From Acidobacteriota bacterium (lineage in GTDB: Bacteria; Acidobacteriota; Terriglobia; Terriglobales; Acidobacteriaceae), in contig JAGWML010000015.1 in the NCBI GenBank assembly GCA_028873155.1, positions 1-24,786 of the forward strand: 24,786 bases of DNA, in the 5' to 3' direction. The translations under genes and the position numbers were made by a program. The stretch's first letter is position 1. Every line of letters begins with the position of its first letter. Positions 8,437 to 15,914 of the stretch are shown here, piece after piece. Under the pieces are notes generated by a model. That model was not told where the DNA came from and did not search any database. It worked only from the letters and a program-made list of their open reading frames with translations.

Positions 8437-9798
8437 TCAATTGTCGCCGCCCCTATCAGTGTCCGGCGTCGAGGCTGCGGCCTTGAGGGCCTGATAGACA
8501 TCGAGGCGGCCGTTGCCGATGAGCGATGAAACAGGGGCGGCGTGCGAGAGATTGTTGGTCATGTCGTCGAAGCCAGTTTCAGAAAGCAGCTGATAGAGCA
8601 GCGCGGTGGCGCCGGCGACGAAGGGCGTGCTGAACGAGGTTCCGGAGACCTCCGCATAGTTATTGCCGGGGTAAGTGGTGATGATGTTCTCGCCAGGAGC
8701 ACCGATGAAGGTGCCATCGCCGTAGTTGGTGAATTTGCTGACCGTATCCTGCAGCGAAGTGGAGGCGATGCCCATGACCTTGTCGAGGTTGGCGGGATTG
8801 GGAAGCTGGGAGACGCCGGAGTTGCCAGCCGCTGCGATGCAGATCGAGCCGGCATTATGTGCGTACTGGATTGCGTCTTTGAGCTCTTCAGAGGGCTGCT
8901 GGAGCGAGAAGCTCATGTTGATGATCTGCGCGCCATGGTCGGCAGCGTAGTAGACGGCGCGGAGAATGTCGGACAGCTGCGCGGTGCCATCGGCGTGGAA
9001 TGCCTTGAGGGGCATGAGCTTTGCCGTGGGAGCAACAAGATGGATGACTCCTGCGACCATGGTGCCGTGGCCGAACTCGGCGGGGATCTGGCCGTCGAGA
9101 ATCACGCCCGTGGACTGATCGAGAATCACGCCGGTGGACTGATCGAGAATCACGCCGGTGGATTGATTGAGGAGCGCGAGGTCGGTCTTGTTGGCAGGGC
9201 TGGCGCTGGAGCCTTGCAGAGCCGACAGTGCGTTGGGACCGAGCTCGGACCAGTCATTCGCTATCCCCGCGCTGTTGTGGATGAAGTCGTAGCCGGAAAC
9301 CAGCGATGAACCAAGTACCGAGCTGTTGGGATCGATGCCGGTGTCGATGACGGCGACCGTGCCCGCTCCCGTGACGTTGAAGGCGGATTGCGCGGACCAG
9401 AGATTGATGACCTGCGCGGCGGGCTGCACGATATAGGCGCCGAGAACCAGTGTGCCCGCGTAGGTCGAAGCATTGGCCGGAGGCATTTGATCGAGGATGA
9501 CCCCGGTGGACTGCGAAAGCTCGGGGATGGCCGTGGACTGATCGGGCTCTATGTCAGTGACCTCTGTATCGGAGGAAACGTCCGTTTCGACCTGCGCGAT
9601 GGGTTCGGTGGCAGGGCCTGTGACGAGATAGACCGAACTGGCGGAGTCGAGCGGCTCAACGACGGTCAGGTTGTGTCGGGTGGCGATGTTGGTCACGCTC
9701 GCCGTAGCTGTCGGTCGGAGGATATACGGTGTTTGCGCGCAGGCGGCCGAACCGGCCGCGAGTGCGATGAGAACGGTGGTAGGTGTGAACCACTTCAT
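8437..9798 (-). CDS. Secreted S8 family subtilisin-like serine protease with STGVILDQ repeats
   Basis: Exported endopeptidase precursor of 453 aa. The ATG at 9798 is chosen because GGAGGAG lies 7 nt upstream and a signal peptide follows (MKWFTPTTVLIALAAGSAAC, cleavage near residue 21). Residues about 25-86 resemble an I9-type inhibitor propeptide (RHNLTVVEPL ... VTDIEPD). The catalytic domain has the full triad: Asp152 in VAVIDTGID, His244 in GHGTMVAG, Ser388 in SGTSFSTPFVAGA, with oxyanion Asn326 in AAAGNSG. Between Asp and His, where many subtilisins have only a short connection, there is a 60-residue insert ending in three tandem STGVILDQ units (residues 213-235); another copy lies at 97-104. 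It is the last gene of the minus-strand cluster, 85 bp after the zinc-finger gene, so it is probably co-transcribed with it. Protease identity is firm; its substrate and the role of the repeats are unknown. Confidence 0.93.
   Translation of the reverse strand: MKWFTPTTVLIALAAGSAACAQTPYILRPTATASVTNIATRHNLTVVEPLDSASSVYLVTGPATEPIAQVETDVSSDTEVTDIEPDQSTAIPELSQSTGVILDQMPPANASTYAGTLVLGAYIVQPAAQVINLWSAQSAFNVTGAGTVAVIDTGIDPNSSVLGSSLVSGYDFIHNSAGIANDWSELGPNALSALQGSSASPANKTDLALLNQSTGVILDQSTGVILDQSTGVILDGQIPAEFGHGTMVAGVIHLVAPTAKLMPLKAFHADGTAQLSDILRAVYYAADHGAQIINMSFSLQQPSEELKDAIQYAHNAGSICIAAAGNSGVSQLPNPANLDKVMGIASTSLQDTVSKFTNYGDGTFIGAPGENIITTYPGNNYAEVSGTSFSTPFVAGATALLYQLLSETGFDDMTNNLSHAAPVSSLIGNGRLDVYQALKAAASTPDTDRGGDN
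9094..9165 (-). repeat. Three tandem 24-bp repeats encoding STGVILDQ in the S8 protease
   Basis: Three consecutive, nearly identical 24-bp units encode Q-STGVILD in frame; a more diverged copy encoding QSTGVILDQ lies at 9487-9513. The units differ only by a few base changes, suggesting recent duplication or selection for the repeat. They sit inside the region coding for the link between the catalytic Asp and His. Confidence 0.9.
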
Positions 9799-9883
9799 GG
9801 AAGAACTCCTCCGATTGCGGGCCGCGCTGAGCGATGGATGGCGGGCGCGGCCAAGGGAATAGCAGACAACATGCCTCTTTGCG

Positions 9884-10483
9884 TCAGCTCTCGGGCTGCG
9901 CCTGATCCTGGGCTCCGAGGTGGAGTCCCAGACCGCTTTGCGGCGTGTATTTGAGGGTGAATTCTCCAAACTGGTTGGAGACGGTTTGTGCAAGCACGCT
10001 CTCATTAGACGTGAGGGTCACGGGCATGTGAGCGACGTGCCTCCCGCTGTCGGCTGCGTGGTGAATCTGCCCGATCATGGTGACGGCCGGCGTGCCGCGC
10101 TCGTGCTCGAGCCGGACATCGATGGCATAGGCGCCGGCATCGTAGAGCAGATGGCGAACGTCCAGGCGCTGCTCGGAGCGGACGCCCTGCAGTGCGGGCT
10201 GAGTAAAGCTGTCAAATACGAGACTGGCAAGGAGGCCACGGCGAACCTGGATCTGGTCGAGCGCGCGAAGCGCAAAGATGGCGCGGGCGTTATGAAGGAC
10301 CTGTTCTGGAACAACAGTGTTGCGCTCGCCGGCTGTGTCGGCGAGGGTACGGGCGAGCCAGTCGGCGGTGGCATCGCAGGCGTTGCACTGGCGGCGATGC
10401 GCATCCAAGGCAGTCTTACGGTCTCCGGCGGTGAAGCCGCGGAGATGATCGAGCCATTCCGTGATGTCGTAGTGTCTTTGCAC
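9884..10483 (-). CDS. Zinc-finger (HxxxCxxC) protein with CarboxypepD_reg-like C-terminus; candidate anti-sigma-like regulator
   Basis: A 199-aa protein starting at a GTG, with GAGGG 7 nt upstream. The N-terminus carries His29-x3-Cys33-x2-Cys36 in a helical context, the zinc motif of ZAS/zf-HC2 anti-sigma factors. The C-terminal third (about 134-180: AVTMIGQIHH ... MPVTLTSNESVLAQTVSNQF, GEFTLKY) resembles the regulatory beta-sandwich found at the front of TonB receptors. No transmembrane segment or signal peptide is visible, so it is probably cytoplasmic, unlike classic membrane-bound anti-sigma factors. It lies 120 bp after the CHAT gene and 85 bp before the S8 gene, and an ECF sigma factor is encoded in the same cluster. 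An anti-sigma role is inferred from the motif and the neighbourhood; alternatives are a zinc-binding adaptor for the CHAT protease or sigma factor. Confidence 0.7.
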   Translation of the reverse strand: MQRHYDITEWLDHLRGFTAGDRKTALDAHRRQCNACDATADWLARTLADTAGERNTVVPEQVLHNARAIFALRALDQIQVRRGLLASLVFDSFTQPALQGVRSEQRLDVRHLLYDAGAYAIDVRLEHERGTPAVTMIGQIHHAADSGRHVAHMPVTLTSNESVLAQTVSNQFGEFTLKYTPQSGLGLHLGAQDQAQPES

Positions 10484-10563
10484 TTTTAGACCCTCGGTAG
10501 AGGAGCCTGGTCCGTCGTGCTGGAGAGGCGTCCTAGTTTGGGAGGGAAATGATCCTCGGAAAA

Positions 10564-10597
10564 AATATAGCGAGACTGAAAAAATTGTCAGAGTTTC
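10564..10597 (-). promoter_or_regulatory. Candidate internal promoter before the zinc-finger and S8 protease genes
   Basis: In the 120-bp gap after the CHAT gene, the minus strand has CTGACA (10586-10591), 16 bp, TATATT (10564-10569), a good sigma70-like pair. Overlapping it, GAAAC (10593-10597), 16 bp, GTC (10574-10576) fits the general form of ECF-sigma promoters. Either could let the last two genes be expressed separately from the upstream operon. Confidence 0.4.
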
Positions 10598-10603
10598 GCC
10601 TTT

Positions 10604-13540
10604 TCACCTCCCGGTTGCCGATTTTGGATGGGGCTGTGGGGAGATGACGGGACTTTCGGCGTCTCCGATGAGGACGAAGGGCGCCCAGTAGGCGGGGTTG
10701 GGGTGGCTGGCGCGGATGGACAACATAGTGTTGCGCAGGGCGGCGGAGATGGACGGGGCGTGCATCAGCTCGCGGTAGAAGGCCTTCATGAAGAGGGCGG
10801 TTACGGCGTCATTGACATCCCAGAGGGAGACGAGGACAGCCTGAGCTCCTGCGTAGAGCAGGCCGCGGACGAGGCCAAGGATTTCGTCGCCGCCAACGAT
10901 GGCATTGAGGCCTGTGCCACAGCCGCTGAGGGTGACGAGACGGGCCGAGAGGCGCAGGCCGTAGAAGTCGACTGGGTGGATATCTGTGTCCCCGAGGCGA
11001 ATGGACGAGAACATGGGATTGTCGCGACGAAAAAGTCCGTGAGTCGCGATGTGGATGAAGCGGCTGCTGGGGCCGGACTGCCAGAGGATTTCGCGGGTGG
11101 CAGTACTGCCGAGGAAAAGGCTTGCATCGGGGAGCAGGCTGGCGACGGCGGAGGCTTCTTCGCGGATGGAAGGCGCGGCAGCATCCGCGATGCCGAGCAC
11201 GAGTGAGCGGCTGGCGGGAGCGCGCTCCGCCTGGCGGCACCAGGCATAGACGCTCGCGCTGGGCGCGTAGGAGATGGTGTGGCGGTCAATAAGGGCGGCG
11301 GCCATGCCGGAGGCATCCCGATCGAGGAGAGCGTGGAATGGAAGCGCGTGCAGGCACCCATGCGGCACGAAGACGAGGTGTGAAGCGGTAGAGGGCAGTT
11401 CAAGAGGAGCGATGAGTGCCTGATAGAGGTCGAAGAGGTGCTGATCCGTGGCGGCCTGGATGGAGTGCAGGAAACGGTGGAGGTGGGTGGAGCCAAGCTC
11501 GAACTTGGAGAGCTGGAATTGGAGCAGGCGGAGCGAGTGCGCCGCCTGTTCGAGAGGGCAGAGTGGCAAGACGCACATGGAATCGCGGTGAAGGACAGCG
11601 GCGTGGAGGCGGTCTCCGCACTCGAAAAACTCGATCAGGGCAGTGTCAGAGTCGAGGCCCTGATACACCTGAACGAGTGGCAGGGTTCCGGCGCTGAGCA
11701 AGGGCGCTAGACGGTCGGTGTGTGCGGAGGGCAGGGCGCTGGCGAGGGCGAGCTGCTGCTCGAAGTCGCTGGATTGCTCGCGGAAGTGGCGGATGCGGTC
11801 GACGGAGTCGCGCTCGGCGCGGAAGTCAGCGCGAACGGCCTGGCGGTAGGCCATCGTCATGCGTTGGCGGAGTTCTTCGATGCGAAGGTCGTCGGTCGGC
11901 GTCTGCGCGCCTTGGATGCGGAGGGTCTGAGTGCCGAGACTGATCAGATCTGCAAGGGAGCGGGATTTGGCGCGCTCGATGTAGGAGAAGACGGTGTCGT
12001 AGCGGCCTGCGGGTGGCTCGAGCTCCAGCGCGAGGGCGGTCAGGCGGCGATAGATGGAGAGCTTGTCCTTGAGGAAGCCGATGCGGAAGGCCTCGCCGAG
12101 GATCTGGCTGCGCAGGTCTTCGAGGATGAGGTTAGCGCGCTGCAGTGTGGCGTAGGCCGCTGCCGGCTGGCCAAGGGCTTCCTGCGCGGCACTGAGCACG
12201 GCGACGGCATGGAACTCGATGGCGGGCGAGGGCGCGGACTGCAGGCGATCGAGTGCGCGGCGGCAGAAACCCACGGCACGGAGGGGGTCATTCTGCTCGA
12301 TGGCGATGCGTGCGAGCAGAATCTTCGCGAGCGCGGCCTTGGTCTGGAGGTTGGTGCCGAGGAAGGTGCGAAGAGCGGCGCGGGTCAGGCGCACAGCATG
12401 CATGAATCGCCTCTCTTCATAGTGAACAAGGGCGCGGTAGAAGTCGATGAGGCCGGGCCAGACATGGTTGGACTCGGCGATAAAGATCGCCCGCGCGCGG
12501 GTGAAGAGCGCCAGAGCCTTCGAGCTTTGCTCCATCTGGCTGGCGGCAATCGCGGCGAAGGCAATGGCCTTGGCCTTTTCGTAGTTCATACCGATGGCGT
12601 CGAAGCCCTTCCATGCTGCGTCAGCGAGCTGCGCGGCCTCATGAGCCATGTTGAGTTCGAGGTAGAGCTCGGAGAGGTCGAGGTCACAGAGCGCCATGTG
12701 GTAGCGGTTGTTGAGGCGGGCGCAGAGCTGCCGGGCGGTCTGGTAAAGGGCGATGGCGCGCGTGTACTCGCCGCGAAGGAAGTGGAGATAAGCGACGTTG
12801 TAATCGGCCTCGGCGACAAGGAGCGGGAAGCCGTGGAACTCGCAGAATTCGCGGGCCTCGCGGTAGGTCTCCGCCGCGAGCTCAAAGTTGTTGAGGGTGG
12901 CGTGGCAGACCGCCATGTTGCGCAGCAGGACGGCGAGATCTTGCGGGTCGGACGAGGACTCGATAACGGGGCGCGCAGATTCGTACAGGACGAGCGCTTC
13001 GGCGAGACGGTCCTGGCGGTAATAGACATTGGCGAGGTTGACGTCGAGACGGGCAACGCGAAGCGGGTCATTGTGAGCAAGGAAGGTCGCGCGGGCTGCA
13101 TCCGCCTGCTCGTAGGCCTCGTCGTATGCGCCGAGGTAGGTGAGGGGTTGGATCTGATTCATACGGGCGCGAGCAGCTTGGACTGACTCGCCTAGAGCCT
13201 CGAAGATTGCAACGGCGCTGCGGTGATGGTGCAGAGCAACACGATGTTCGCCGGTGAGGAATGCGACATGGCCCTGGGCGCGATGAGCGGTCGCGAGGGA
13301 TAGCTGGTCGTGCAATTCCGTGGCGACGTGCGCGGCAGCCTGCGCGAGGCGCGCTGCTGCGCGAAGGTCGATGCGCGCGAAGTGCACGACCTCCTGATAA
13401 AGAACATCGACAAGAGCGGGCGAAAAGTCGGCGCGATGATTGGCCAACATTGTGTCGCGTCGCTCGTCTTCAGACTCTTCAACGAGAGAAGCCAGCCATG
13501 GGAACGGCGTGGATGCGGCAAGGGTGTGCGCGGCGCTCAT
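10604..13540 (-). CDS. TPR-CHAT domain protein (caspase/separase-like protease)
   Basis: A 978-aa cytoplasmic protein with no signal peptide or membrane segment. Residues about 75-460 are consecutive TPR helical pairs (e.g. AAETYREAREFCEFHG, AIALYQTARQLCARLNN), a surface for sensing a partner or ligand. A helical linker (about 500-620) leads to a C-terminal CHAT domain (about 630-960). The expected His-Cys dyad is present: His834 in HIATHGLF and Cys874 in LVTLSGCGTG, followed by the family motif GGDEILGLVRGLLYAGA and VSLWDVND. CHAT proteins belong to the caspase clan; characterised examples are proteases switched on by a bound partner. The ATG overlaps the sigma-factor stop codon by 4 bp (ATGA, 13537-13540), so the two are translationally coupled. 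Protease activity is likely from the intact dyad but its target is unknown; the co-encoded zinc-finger protein, sigma factor and S8 precursor are the obvious candidates. Confidence 0.92.
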   Translation of the reverse strand: MSAAHTLAASTPFPWLASLVEESEDERRDTMLANHRADFSPALVDVLYQEVVHFARIDLRAAARLAQAAAHVATELHDQLSLATAHRAQGHVAFLTGEHRVALHHHRSAVAIFEALGESVQAARARMNQIQPLTYLGAYDEAYEQADAARATFLAHNDPLRVARLDVNLANVYYRQDRLAEALVLYESARPVIESSSDPQDLAVLLRNMAVCHATLNNFELAAETYREAREFCEFHGFPLLVAEADYNVAYLHFLRGEYTRAIALYQTARQLCARLNNRYHMALCDLDLSELYLELNMAHEAAQLADAAWKGFDAIGMNYEKAKAIAFAAIAASQMEQSSKALALFTRARAIFIAESNHVWPGLIDFYRALVHYEERRFMHAVRLTRAALRTFLGTNLQTKAALAKILLARIAIEQNDPLRAVGFCRRALDRLQSAPSPAIEFHAVAVLSAAQEALGQPAAAYATLQRANLILEDLRSQILGEAFRIGFLKDKLSIYRRLTALALELEPPAGRYDTVFSYIERAKSRSLADLISLGTQTLRIQGAQTPTDDLRIEELRQRMTMAYRQAVRADFRAERDSVDRIRHFREQSSDFEQQLALASALPSAHTDRLAPLLSAGTLPLVQVYQGLDSDTALIEFFECGDRLHAAVLHRDSMCVLPLCPLEQAAHSLRLLQFQLSKFELGSTHLHRFLHSIQAATDQHLFDLYQALIAPLELPSTASHLVFVPHGCLHALPFHALLDRDASGMAAALIDRHTISYAPSASVYAWCRQAERAPASRSLVLGIADAAAPSIREEASAVASLLPDASLFLGSTATREILWQSGPSSRFIHIATHGLFRRDNPMFSSIRLGDTDIHPVDFYGLRLSARLVTLSGCGTGLNAIVGGDEILGLVRGLLYAGAQAVLVSLWDVNDAVTALFMKAFYRELMHAPSISAALRNTMLSIRASHPNPAYWAPFVLIGDAESPVISPQPHPKSATGR

Positions 13541-14166
13541 GCAAAGCCTGCCTCTGCGAGGAGCTTGCGTAGTCGTTCGATACAGCGCCCGCGAATAAAT
13601 CCGATGGAGCCTGTGGCGAGGCCGAGACGGCTGGCGACTTCAGCGTAAGGCAGCGGCTCATCGCTGTAGAAGAGCATGCTGATGATCTTGGCGCAGCGGT
13701 TGGAGAGGCGATCGACGGATTCGCGAACGGCCTGCTCGCGCTCGATTTGAACCATCTGTTCGGAGGCGAGGGGCGCGGCATCGGGAATCTCAATCGGCGC
13801 GTGATCGTCTTCGCTGGTGTCGATCGGCTGGTCGTTGCGCAGGCGCAACTGCTTCCAGCGGAGAGATTGGTGGGAGGCGACGGTGAGCAGCCAGGAGCGC
13901 AGCGATTCAACTTTGCGCACATCGGCAAGACGCGAGAAGAGTTCGACACAGACCTGCTGAAAGATGTCGGCCGCGTCGTGGGGCTGCGCGCCGTAGCGCA
14001 AAGGCACGCTGTAAATCATGCGCTGATATTTGGAGATGAGCGCAGCCCACGCATCGGCATCGCCGTTGAGGCAGGCCGCGACGAGACGCGGGTCATCCCA
14101 CGCGGGTGAAGGTGCACCGCGGTGCGGCCGCGGCTCGGCGGGTTCGGAGAAATTCATCGAGTTCAT
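13537..14166 (-). CDS. ECF-type RNA polymerase sigma factor (sigma-70 family)
   Basis: A 209-aa sigma factor with region 2 at about residues 39-107 (DAWAALISKYQRMIYSVPLR, DAADIFQQVCVELF, SLRSWLLTVASHQSLRW) and region 4 at about 147-203 (RLSNRCAKIISMLFYSD, YAEVASRLGLATGSIGFIRG, RCIERLRKLL), the helix-turn-helix that reads the -35 element. No sigma-3 domain is seen between them, as expected for ECF sigmas. The ATG at 14166 overlaps the stop of the solute-binding-protein gene (ATGA); a second ATG three codons later is also possible, and neither has a clear ribosome binding site, consistent with coupled translation. Unlike usual ECF loci, no membrane anti-sigma gene follows directly; the zinc-motif protein encoded after the CHAT gene is the nearest candidate. 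Confidence 0.93.
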   Translation of the reverse strand: MNSMNFSEPAEPRPHRGAPSPAWDDPRLVAACLNGDADAWAALISKYQRMIYSVPLRYGAQPHDAADIFQQVCVELFSRLADVRKVESLRSWLLTVASHQSLRWKQLRLRNDQPIDTSEDDHAPIEIPDAAPLASEQMVQIEREQAVRESVDRLSNRCAKIISMLFYSDEPLPYAEVASRLGLATGSIGFIRGRCIERLRKLLAEAGFA

Positions 14167-15914
14167 CGCTGCCAGTAGAAGTTTGCAAGGTTGTCGAGCA
14201 TGCCCGGATCAAGTGGAGTGGGTGCCGGGCCGGCCAGCGAAGCGCGCACGGCGGCGAGCATGTGAGGCGAAACGAGAGAAAGAAATGGGAGTTCGGCAGC
14301 ATAGATTGTCTGGACGCGGTTGTAGAGGATGCGGCGCTGCTGCACGTTCGTTACGGAGAGCTGTTCGTTCATGAGCCGATCGACTTCGGCTTGCCATGCC
14401 GTGGCCGGACGGGACTCGCCCTGATTCCAGAGATGGAGGTTGCCGTTGGAAAGCCAGAGGCTCATGTCGCCGTTGGGGTCGGTGTCTCCGGCGCTTAGGG
14501 CCATGACTGCGGTGTCAAAGTCGTGGGATTGCGTGATGCGTTGGAGGAAGCTGCGGAACTCGATCGGAACGACTTGCGCATCGACACCGAGAGCAGTGAA
14601 GTCGTGTGCAAGCAGAGTGGCGATGCCAGACTGAGCACGATTGCTTGAGCTGGCGAGGATGGTGAAGTGAACGCGATTGCCCTGGCCGTCGTAGAGGGTA
14701 TTGCCGCGGAGCGAGAACCCGGCGCTGGCGAGAAGATGGAGCGCGCGCGGGATGTCTGGCTCGGTGGGCTTCAGCGCTGGATTGGCCCAGGGCTGGCTTG
14801 CAGGCGTGACCGGCGTGACAAGCGGGACAGCGTGGTCCTGATAGACGAGATGGACGATGGAGTCACGATGGACAGCAAGCGAGAGCGCCTGGCGGAAAGC
14901 CTGGCTGTGAAACCACTGCTGCGTGAGGGCGGCCTGCGGCGGGCGGGCCGCAACATTGGCGTTGAGGTTGAAAAGCAGCAGATCAAATTCGAGGCCGGGT
15001 CCGCCGTCGATCGGACGGATGGTCTGCGCAGACGGGAGAGCCTGGAGCGAGGCATACGAGTCGGCGGTGAGCCGCGAGATGAGGTCGACTTGACCTGCTG
15101 CGAAGTGGAGTGCTTCGGCGTCTTGGTTCGGCACGAAAGAAAACTCAACCTCATCGAGATATGGAAGGTTGCGGCCCGTTGCGTCCTGCTTCCAGAAATA
15201 CGGATTGCGCTCCAGAATCATAGACTGGCCAGGTGCGTAGCTCTTGAGGCGAAATGGACCGAGACCTGCGATCTGCGCGGGCGGCGTGACGAGTGTCCAA
15301 AGGCTTGAGAGCGAATTTGTCTCGATCTGCGATTCAAGCAGATGGCGGGGCAGGATGGTGATGCCATCAAAGAGACGCGCTGCGGCGGCGTAGGGATGAG
15401 GGAGATCGAAGCGGACAAGAGATGGACCAAGCCTGGTGACGCGGATGGGCTCGCCGTCGATGAGAAGCAGGTCGCGCTGCGGGGCGTTCAAGCGCGGATC
15501 GAGGTAGACGTTGAAGGAGAAGACAACATCGTCTGCGGTAAATGGCACGCCATCGGAAAATCGCACACCCTGACGAAGGTGAAGGGTATAGCTTTCTCCG
15601 TTATGGCTGACCTGCCAGGAGACGGCGAGTGCGGGCTCCACCTGATCGGTGGCCCGGTTGATGTGAAGCAGGTCGGCGTTGAGCGCTGAGGTGATGGTCC
15701 GCGATGCGATGTCCGATGCGAGGACGGGATTGAGAGTGCGCGGCTCGGAACGCAGGGAAACGTGAAGAGAGCCGCCCAGCTTGCCTTGTAGCGAGGGGTT
15801 GCGCAGCGCCTGGGAAGACGACGGACGGACTGCGAGAGTGAGAACAGCCGCTGCAAAGGACAAAACAAGAGCAAACCTGCAAGCGGGGAAATCAAAAACG
15901 AACGGGGCTTTCAC
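14163..15914 (-). CDS. Peptide-type ABC transporter solute-binding protein (SBP_bac_5 family)
   Basis: Extracytoplasmic binding protein of the DppA/OppA family, which delivers peptides (or nickel, sugars or opines in some members) to the permeases encoded just upstream. Typical motifs are SEPRTLNPVLASD near the mature N-terminus, LHLRQGVRFSDGVPFTADDV, GLGPFRLKSYAPGQ, LERNPYFW, and FRQALSLAVHRDSI. I start it at the GTG at 15914 (583 aa), because AAGG lies 6-8 nt upstream and the next residues form a signal peptide (FALVLSFAAAVLTLAV, then SSSQA). An ATG at 16016 would add 34 basic residues. This start overlaps the permease gene by 23 bp. No lipobox cysteine is visible, so it is probably a soluble periplasmic protein. 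Its stop overlaps the sigma-factor start. The ligand is not determinable from sequence. Confidence 0.9.
   Translation of the reverse strand: MKAPFVFDFPACRFALVLSFAAAVLTLAVRPSSSQALRNPSLQGKLGGSLHVSLRSEPRTLNPVLASDIASRTITSALNADLLHINRATDQVEPALAVSWQVSHNGESYTLHLRQGVRFSDGVPFTADDVVFSFNVYLDPRLNAPQRDLLLIDGEPIRVTRLGPSLVRFDLPHPYAAAARLFDGITILPRHLLESQIETNSLSSLWTLVTPPAQIAGLGPFRLKSYAPGQSMILERNPYFWKQDATGRNLPYLDEVEFSFVPNQDAEALHFAAGQVDLISRLTADSYASLQALPSAQTIRPIDGGPGLEFDLLLFNLNANVAARPPQAALTQQWFHSQAFRQALSLAVHRDSIVHLVYQDHAVPLVTPVTPASQPWANPALKPTEPDIPRALHLLASAGFSLRGNTLYDGQGNRVHFTILASSSNRAQSGIATLLAHDFTALGVDAQVVPIEFRSFLQRITQSHDFDTAVMALSAGDTDPNGDMSLWLSNGNLHLWNQGESRPATAWQAEVDRLMNEQLSVTNVQQRRILYNRVQTIYAAELPFLSLVSPHMLAAVRASLAGPAPTPLDPGMLDNLANFYWQR

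Noticed and set aside
8256..8501. An 81-codon minus-strand frame after the S8 protease
   Set aside because: Its start lies inside the end of the S8 gene in another frame, there is no ribosome binding site, and I recognise no family; the S8 C-terminus already ends normally, so it is not needed as a frameshifted tail.
9094..9165. Short regular repeats that might suggest a CRISPR array
   Set aside because: The 24-bp units are directly adjacent with no spacers and lie in frame inside a protease gene.
8542..9309. A 255-codon plus-strand frame with a GGLIENHA repeat
   Set aside because: Antisense to the S8 protease; the repeat is just the complement of the STGVILDQ-coding units.
9799..10005. A 69-codon extension of the S8 protease
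   Set aside because: It runs into the zinc-finger gene; the ATG at 9798 has GGAGGAG and a signal peptide.
11720..13186. A 488-codon plus-strand frame
   Set aside because: It is antisense to the TPR part of the CHAT gene, an effect of high GC and codon bias; Gly/Glu/Val-rich composition and no recognised domain.
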